A stretch of 64,000 bases of DNA from Lateolabrax maculatus. Lineage: Eukaryota > Chordata > Actinopteri > Acropomatiformes > Lateolabracidae. Under the pieces are notes generated by a model. That model saw only the letters and a list, made by a program, of their open reading frames with translations. It had not been told where the DNA came from and ran no database searches. The stretch spans positions 10,605,001 through 10,669,000 of the forward strand of contig CM062200.1 of NCBI GenBank assembly GCA_031216445.1, in the 5' to 3' direction. Position 1 is the stretch's first letter, and every line of letters starts with the position of its first letter. This document shows, piece by piece, positions 62,840-64,000 of this stretch. The translations under genes and the position numbers were made by a program.

Positions 62840-64000
62840 CACTTTTTTCGTTTTTTCAAACATAACCTTAACCAAATTTTTAATACGTTCAGGTTCAGCA
62901 AATGCTTCACTAATCATCAGTTTCTGGGACTGCCAAGGATTATTCTGAATAACACTAATGCCTCATGAACCTTCCTCTCTGAGGCCAGTAAAATGGGAAA
63001 TCCCAAAATGACATCAGTGTGTCTGCATAGGACACAAAGCCTGAAACATACAAGGGATAAGGAAATAGTCTGTTTTATGGAACTGTTACACAATCAGCTT
63101 AAACATCAATCAGAGCAAATTATTTTGAGAGATGATTAAATAGTTTGTGGACATTGGATAGCTGATCTAAATCCATTTGTTGTTAGGGAGTAGACAGTAA
63201 AGACAAACAAGGTAAGCTGTGGAGAAGCCTTCAATTGAACAAATTGAGCATTGCATTAGTTCAGGCAGGCCACGGAGTCAAGCTCAGATCACAACCCCAG
63301 CTACATCAGCTGATCGTAGCCCATCCAGCAGCCACATCAGCTGATGGATCAGCTGATTCCCGCCTATGCGTCTATTGGCGATCTCATTGCTCCGCAGCCC
63401 GCCTCCACCCCAGCTCCTCCTTTTCATGCTGTGTCTGACTAATCAACGTAATTTCTGATGTCACTGATGCCCGCTCTGTTCTGTACCCTACGGGGGGTCC
63501 TTGCTGCTGCTTCCATGTGTGCGCATGGAGGGGCAGGGAGGTCCCAGAACAGAGCCGTACCGCCAAATACATCTTACTGCAAATATATCTTACTGCATGT
63601 ACATCAAGTTTCTTTGACAAAGTGATCCTGACTGAGGTGATTTAGTGGATATATGTTGTTATGTTTAAGTATGCAAGTATGGGCCTACATTTGAGTACTT
63701 GACTGTGTGGGATGATTGTTTTTTTTTATTTTTATCTACAAGTGTGAGCAGTCCACTCATTTCCACACATTTCCACAGACGAGTTATATACCCATTAAAC
63801 CTTTCCCTGCATACTTGTGTTGATGACTCATTCTGACTGTGTCCTTCTCAGGCCGCGAGCCCACGCTGCCGCCCTGCACACTGAAAGAGTTTAAATGCAC
63901 CAATGGACTCTGTGTTGCCCTGCAATACGTATGTGACCACAATGACAACTGTGGGGATCGCACTGATGAATTAGGCTGCAGTGAGTAGCACAACAAAACA
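30759..64000 (+). CDS. lrp2: Low-density lipoprotein receptor-related protein 2 (megalin), 5' 64 coding exons, truncated by window edge
   Basis: Sixty-four exons from 30759 to 63980 join in one frame over 11,878 nt (3,959 codons plus one base). Domain order matches human LRP2 without gain or loss: signal peptide, LDLR-A 1-7, EGF pair, propellers 1 and 2, LDLR-A 8-15, propellers 3 to 6, LDLR-A 16-25, EGF pair, propeller 7, LDLR-A 26-36. The EGFs, eighth propeller, membrane span and NPxY tail lie past 64000. Megalin is a giant apical endocytic receptor of kidney tubule, yolk and neural epithelia that takes up vitamin carriers, lipoproteins and other ligands with calcium-dependent LDLR-A modules and releases them through pH-sensitive YWTD propellers. 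No stop, frameshift or broken splice site was found. Teleosts have two copies (a and b); this one is not assigned. Domain blocks with exon coordinates follow. Introns between them hold no other gene. Confidence 0.97.
31764..35625 (+). CDS. lrp2: lrp2 coding exons 2-8: LDLR class A repeats 1-7
   Basis: Exons 31764-31874, 32069-32191, 32777-32893, 33089-33199, 34321-34437, 35133-35249 and 35482-35625 each encode one LDLR-A module and all begin and end in phase 1. Each has six cysteines and most carry the calcium box, e.g. DCADDSDELNC, DDCIDGSDEQRTC and NDCGDNSDEQGC. Repeat 4 (exon 33089-33199, CTEKTCANGACYNNS) lacks the usual F.C spacing between the first two cysteines; human LRP2 repeat 4 has the same oddity. 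Repeat 7 has a degenerate acidic box (DCPGGADETN). This is the first ligand-binding cluster. The largest intron here, 33200-34320, holds only AT-rich DNA and a T run. Confidence 0.96.
36176..38664 (+). CDS. lrp2: lrp2 coding exons 9-14: EGF pair and YWTD propeller 1
   Basis: Exon 36176-36292 encodes the first EGF module (LDQCSTLSCEFLCHLS...), and 36572-36700 the second (YNDCQIWGICDQLCEDRPG, nearly identical to human). Exons 36921-37090, 37355-37578, 38138-38344 and 38462-38664 encode propeller 1, with blade signatures LFWSD, MFFTD, VYWSD and VFFTD. Intron phases change from 1 between EGFs to 0 and 2 inside the propeller. This unit should release ligand from the first cluster at endosomal pH. 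Confidence 0.95.
38969..41358 (+). CDS. lrp2: lrp2 coding exons 15-20: EGF and YWTD propeller 2
   Basis: Exon 38969-39109 is an EGF module (NPCGRHNGGCQHICVLSHRS) with the human-like DNDGLGFRCKC loop. Exons 39501-39710, 39919-40111, 40370-40495, 40644-40774 and 41221-41358 encode propeller 2. Blade signatures are LFYND, LFWTT, LFWSD, LYWVD and LYVSD, so two blades deviate from YWTD. Splices join in frame throughout. Exon 18 ends GT|GTAAGC and exon 19 restores GTG, giving YVMDRLYWVD. Confidence 0.93.
41692..43475 (+). CDS. lrp2: lrp2 coding exons 21-25: EGF and LDLR class A repeats 8-15
   Basis: Exon 41692-41970 fuses an EGF (CNMVANGRCSHFCFP) with LDLR-A 8. Exon 42073-42312 holds repeats 9-10, 42445-42567 repeat 11, 42754-42870 repeat 12, and 43098-43475 three repeats (13-15) in one exon. 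Calcium boxes are intact (DCGDGSDEINC, DCLDGSDEKNC, DCEDGSDEHNSC), with repeat 15 reading DCPNGADESPIC. All outer boundaries are phase 1. This is the second ligand-binding cluster, eight modules as in human. Confidence 0.96.
43783..45731 (+). CDS. lrp2: lrp2 coding exons 26-30: EGF pair and YWTD propeller 3
   Basis: Exon 43783-44031 encodes two EGFs (CALNNGGCSNSCIQGPFG and the calcium-binding DINECLIPGFCSQQCYN). Exons 44417-44625, 44766-44950, 45098-45326 and 45554-45731 encode propeller 3 with IYWAD, LYWTD, MFWSD, VYFAD and VYWSE. Acceptors of exons 26 (TTTCATGAAG) and 30 (CTCACACCAG) have weak pyrimidine tracts, but only these sites keep the frame and homology. The exon 30 segment HPHGMTIFEDNVYW matches human HPYALTLFEDSVYW. 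Confidence 0.93.
45924..48805 (+). CDS. lrp2: lrp2 coding exons 31-36: EGF and YWTD propeller 4
   Basis: Exon 45924-46052 is an EGF (NPCREHLCTQLCLLSG). Exons 46250-46416, 46726-46869, 47346-47455, 48050-48227 and 48592-48805 encode propeller 4. Signatures are VYWVQ, MYYTN, LFWTD, LYWGV and LYYTD. Human LRP2 has similarly divergent blades here (IYWVE, LYWAV). The matching block GSDSGVPPKVGSADMDGG aligns with human DSGVPAKIASANMDG. Introns 46870-47345 and 47456-48049 are AT-rich and gene-free. Confidence 0.94.
49382..50652 (+). CDS. lrp2: lrp2 coding exons 37-39: EGF and YWTD propeller 5
   Basis: Exon 49382-49618 encodes an EGF (CSSNNGGCPHLCLPKPDN) and the first propeller strand; 49728-49919 and 50180-50652 continue propeller 5. 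Signatures are VYWTD, LYFTN, LFWTD, LYWTD and MLWVD. Exon 39 (473 nt) is one of the longest in the window and carries RYGSRYPSPTGMAI, close to human RYGSRYPTPYGITV. It ends in phase 0 at CCAGAG|GTGAGA; the propeller finishes in exon 40. Confidence 0.95.
50901..51213. mobile_element. MITE-like inverted-repeat element in lrp2 intron 39
   Basis: The element starts GCTGTAACTAATGAT and ends CATTGTTTCAGCTC, short imperfect inverted termini. The interior block TTGTTTTGTCCGACCAACAA followed by a CAGTTTAC word, and the block TTGAGAAGCTGGAACAA, are ones I recognise from a repeat common in teleost introns. It has no coding capacity. Length is about 313 bp. Identification is from memory of the sequence pattern. 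Confidence 0.6.
51822..53315 (+). CDS. lrp2: lrp2 coding exons 40-43: end of propeller 5, EGF, YWTD propeller 6, start of next EGF
   Basis: Exon 51822-52269 begins VIRDNLEGLKDVAVFDAHVQ, closing propeller 5, then an EGF (NPCQEDNGRCQQLCFAIPGQ) and the first blade of propeller 6 (IFFTQ). Exons 52451-52616, 52773-52931 and 53026-53315 add LYFTD, LYWTD, LYWAD and IFWTD. The last exon ends inside the following EGF (CSSSCQQFNGGCSNVCVPG). Intron phases are 1, 2, 2 and 1. Human segments [20 protein letters not shown] and fish DYEERMLYWADASLDKIERA align residue by residue. Confidence 0.95.
53566..56575 (+). CDS. lrp2: lrp2 coding exons 44-50: LDLR class A repeats 16-25
   Basis: Exon 53566-53769 finishes the EGF and encodes repeat 16. 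Exon 54004-54246 holds repeats 17-18; 54509-54634, 54804-54923 and 55587-55718 hold 19, 20 and 21. Exon 55969-56170 holds 22 and the first part of 23, and 56280-56575 the rest of 23 with 24-25. Ten modules match human in number and order. Repeat 22 has an insertion between the second and third cysteines (PTWYPGHPRC), as in human (DRPPDRRC), and a reduced acidic box (DCANAADELQNC). Repeat 18 has an Asn-Ala-Thr insertion before SDE, like human. Intron 49 splits repeat 23 in phase 2. Confidence 0.96.
56594..56875. repeat. Compound (TA)n / (GTAT)n / (CA)n microsatellite in lrp2 intron 50
   Basis: The intron between LDLR-A 25 and the EGF pair is dominated by simple repeats: TA then GTAT units (56607-56634), a GTAT-CA tract (56763-56811), a TA tract (56818-56847) and ACACAC-TATA to about 56875. 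The acceptor of exon 51 follows at 56930-56931. Confidence 0.9.
56932..58589 (+). CDS. lrp2: lrp2 coding exons 51-54: EGF pair and YWTD propeller 7
   Basis: Exon 56932-57448 (517 nt, the longest in the window for this gene) encodes two EGFs, GVNECRNPSVHKCAQLC and the calcium-binding DLNECLSTPAVCSQICENT, then the first blade LYWLD. Exons 57677-57832, 58112-58282 and 58366-58589 add LYWVD, LYWTD, IFFAD and VYWTD. The block NRYYIRNLTTDG is close to human NRYYLRNLTIDG. The exon 52 donor is weak (GG|GTACCC) and is followed at once by CA-rich repeat; the frame is right only with this site. Confidence 0.95.
57838..57873. repeat. CA-rich repeat directly downstream of lrp2 exon 52 donor
   Basis: An imperfect CA repeat begins five bases after the donor GT at 57833-57834. 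CA repeats near splice donors are known binding sites of hnRNP L, so this could affect exon 52 inclusion; that is inference. Confidence 0.8.
58690..63980 (+). CDS. lrp2: lrp2 coding exons 55-64: EGF and LDLR class A repeats 26-36
   Basis: Exon 58690-58867 encodes an EGF (NPCSSHSLTCSHLCLIAPGG) and the start of repeat 26, completed in 59104-59300 with repeat 27. Exon 59552-59797 holds 28-29. Exons 60270-60398, 61056-61175, 61457-61573, 61661-61777, 61988-62125, 62261-62383 and 63852-63980 hold 30 to 36, one each. Boundaries are phase 1 except the phase 2 split within repeat 26. Repeat 30 carries the human-like EFSCKTNYRCIP. Calcium boxes are intact; the last reads NCGDRTDELGC, with Thr for the usual Ser. 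The final donor in the window is GCA|GTGAGT at 63980/63981. This is the fourth ligand-binding cluster, eleven modules as in human. Confidence 0.96.
62384..63851 (+). other. lrp2: lrp2 intron 63 with microsatellite and an atypical GC-richer insert
   Basis: This 1.5-kb intron has no coding exon. It contains a (TA)n tract at about 62796-62837 and, from about 63260 to 63600, a stretch of higher GC than the flanks with three copies of the palindrome ATCAGCTGAT (63305, 63336 and 63348). The insert may be an interspersed repeat; I could not identify a family. Confidence 0.5.

Overview
The window is nuclear DNA of a ray-finned fish, almost certainly a teleost. It carries intron-rich vertebrate genes with GT-AG splicing, compact introns, abundant CA, TA and ATT microsatellites, and interspersed repeats of kinds I recognise from teleost genomes. 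There are no bacterial, phage, CRISPR or organellar features. All exon boundaries below were read by hand: each donor and acceptor dinucleotide was located and the codon phase carried across every intron.

Layout, left to right. (1) 1-3250, minus strand: the first coding exon, promoter side and part of intron 1 of kcnj3, the G-protein-gated inward rectifier subunit GIRK1. Its later exons lie off the left edge. (2) 3251-7090: intergenic DNA with a LINE 3' tail. (3) 7100-16740, plus strand: a complete znf281 gene (CpG-rich non-coding first exon, six coding exons, about 840 residues with four zinc fingers, 2.6 kb 3' UTR). (4) 16741-21702: repeat-bearing intergenic DNA with two copies of one inverted-repeat element and a perfect 20-bp hairpin. 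(5) 21703-29175, plus strand: a complete transmembrane mucin with the MUC13 architecture, 12 coding exons and about 613 residues. (6) 30759-64000, plus strand: 64 consecutive coding exons of lrp2 (megalin), about 3,960 residues, from the signal peptide through all 36 LDLR class A repeats and seven of eight YWTD propellers. The last EGFs, eighth propeller, membrane span and tail lie beyond the right edge.

The genes do not form one pathway. kcnj3 is an excitable-cell channel and znf281 a transcription regulator. The mucin and lrp2 are both apical epithelial surface proteins; they lie tail-to-head on the same strand with about 1.6 kb between the mucin polyadenylation signal and the lrp2 start codon. 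znf281 next to a muc13-like gene echoes the human ZNF148-MUC13 neighbourhood on 3q21 (ZNF148 is the paralog of ZNF281). No frameshift or premature stop was found in any of the four genes. The most unusual material is in the mucin gene: a 42-bp repeat array in the ectodomain, a SEA domain without the usual cleavage motif, and a tandem tyrosine decapeptide array in the cytoplasmic tail. I did not find a previously undescribed multi-gene system.
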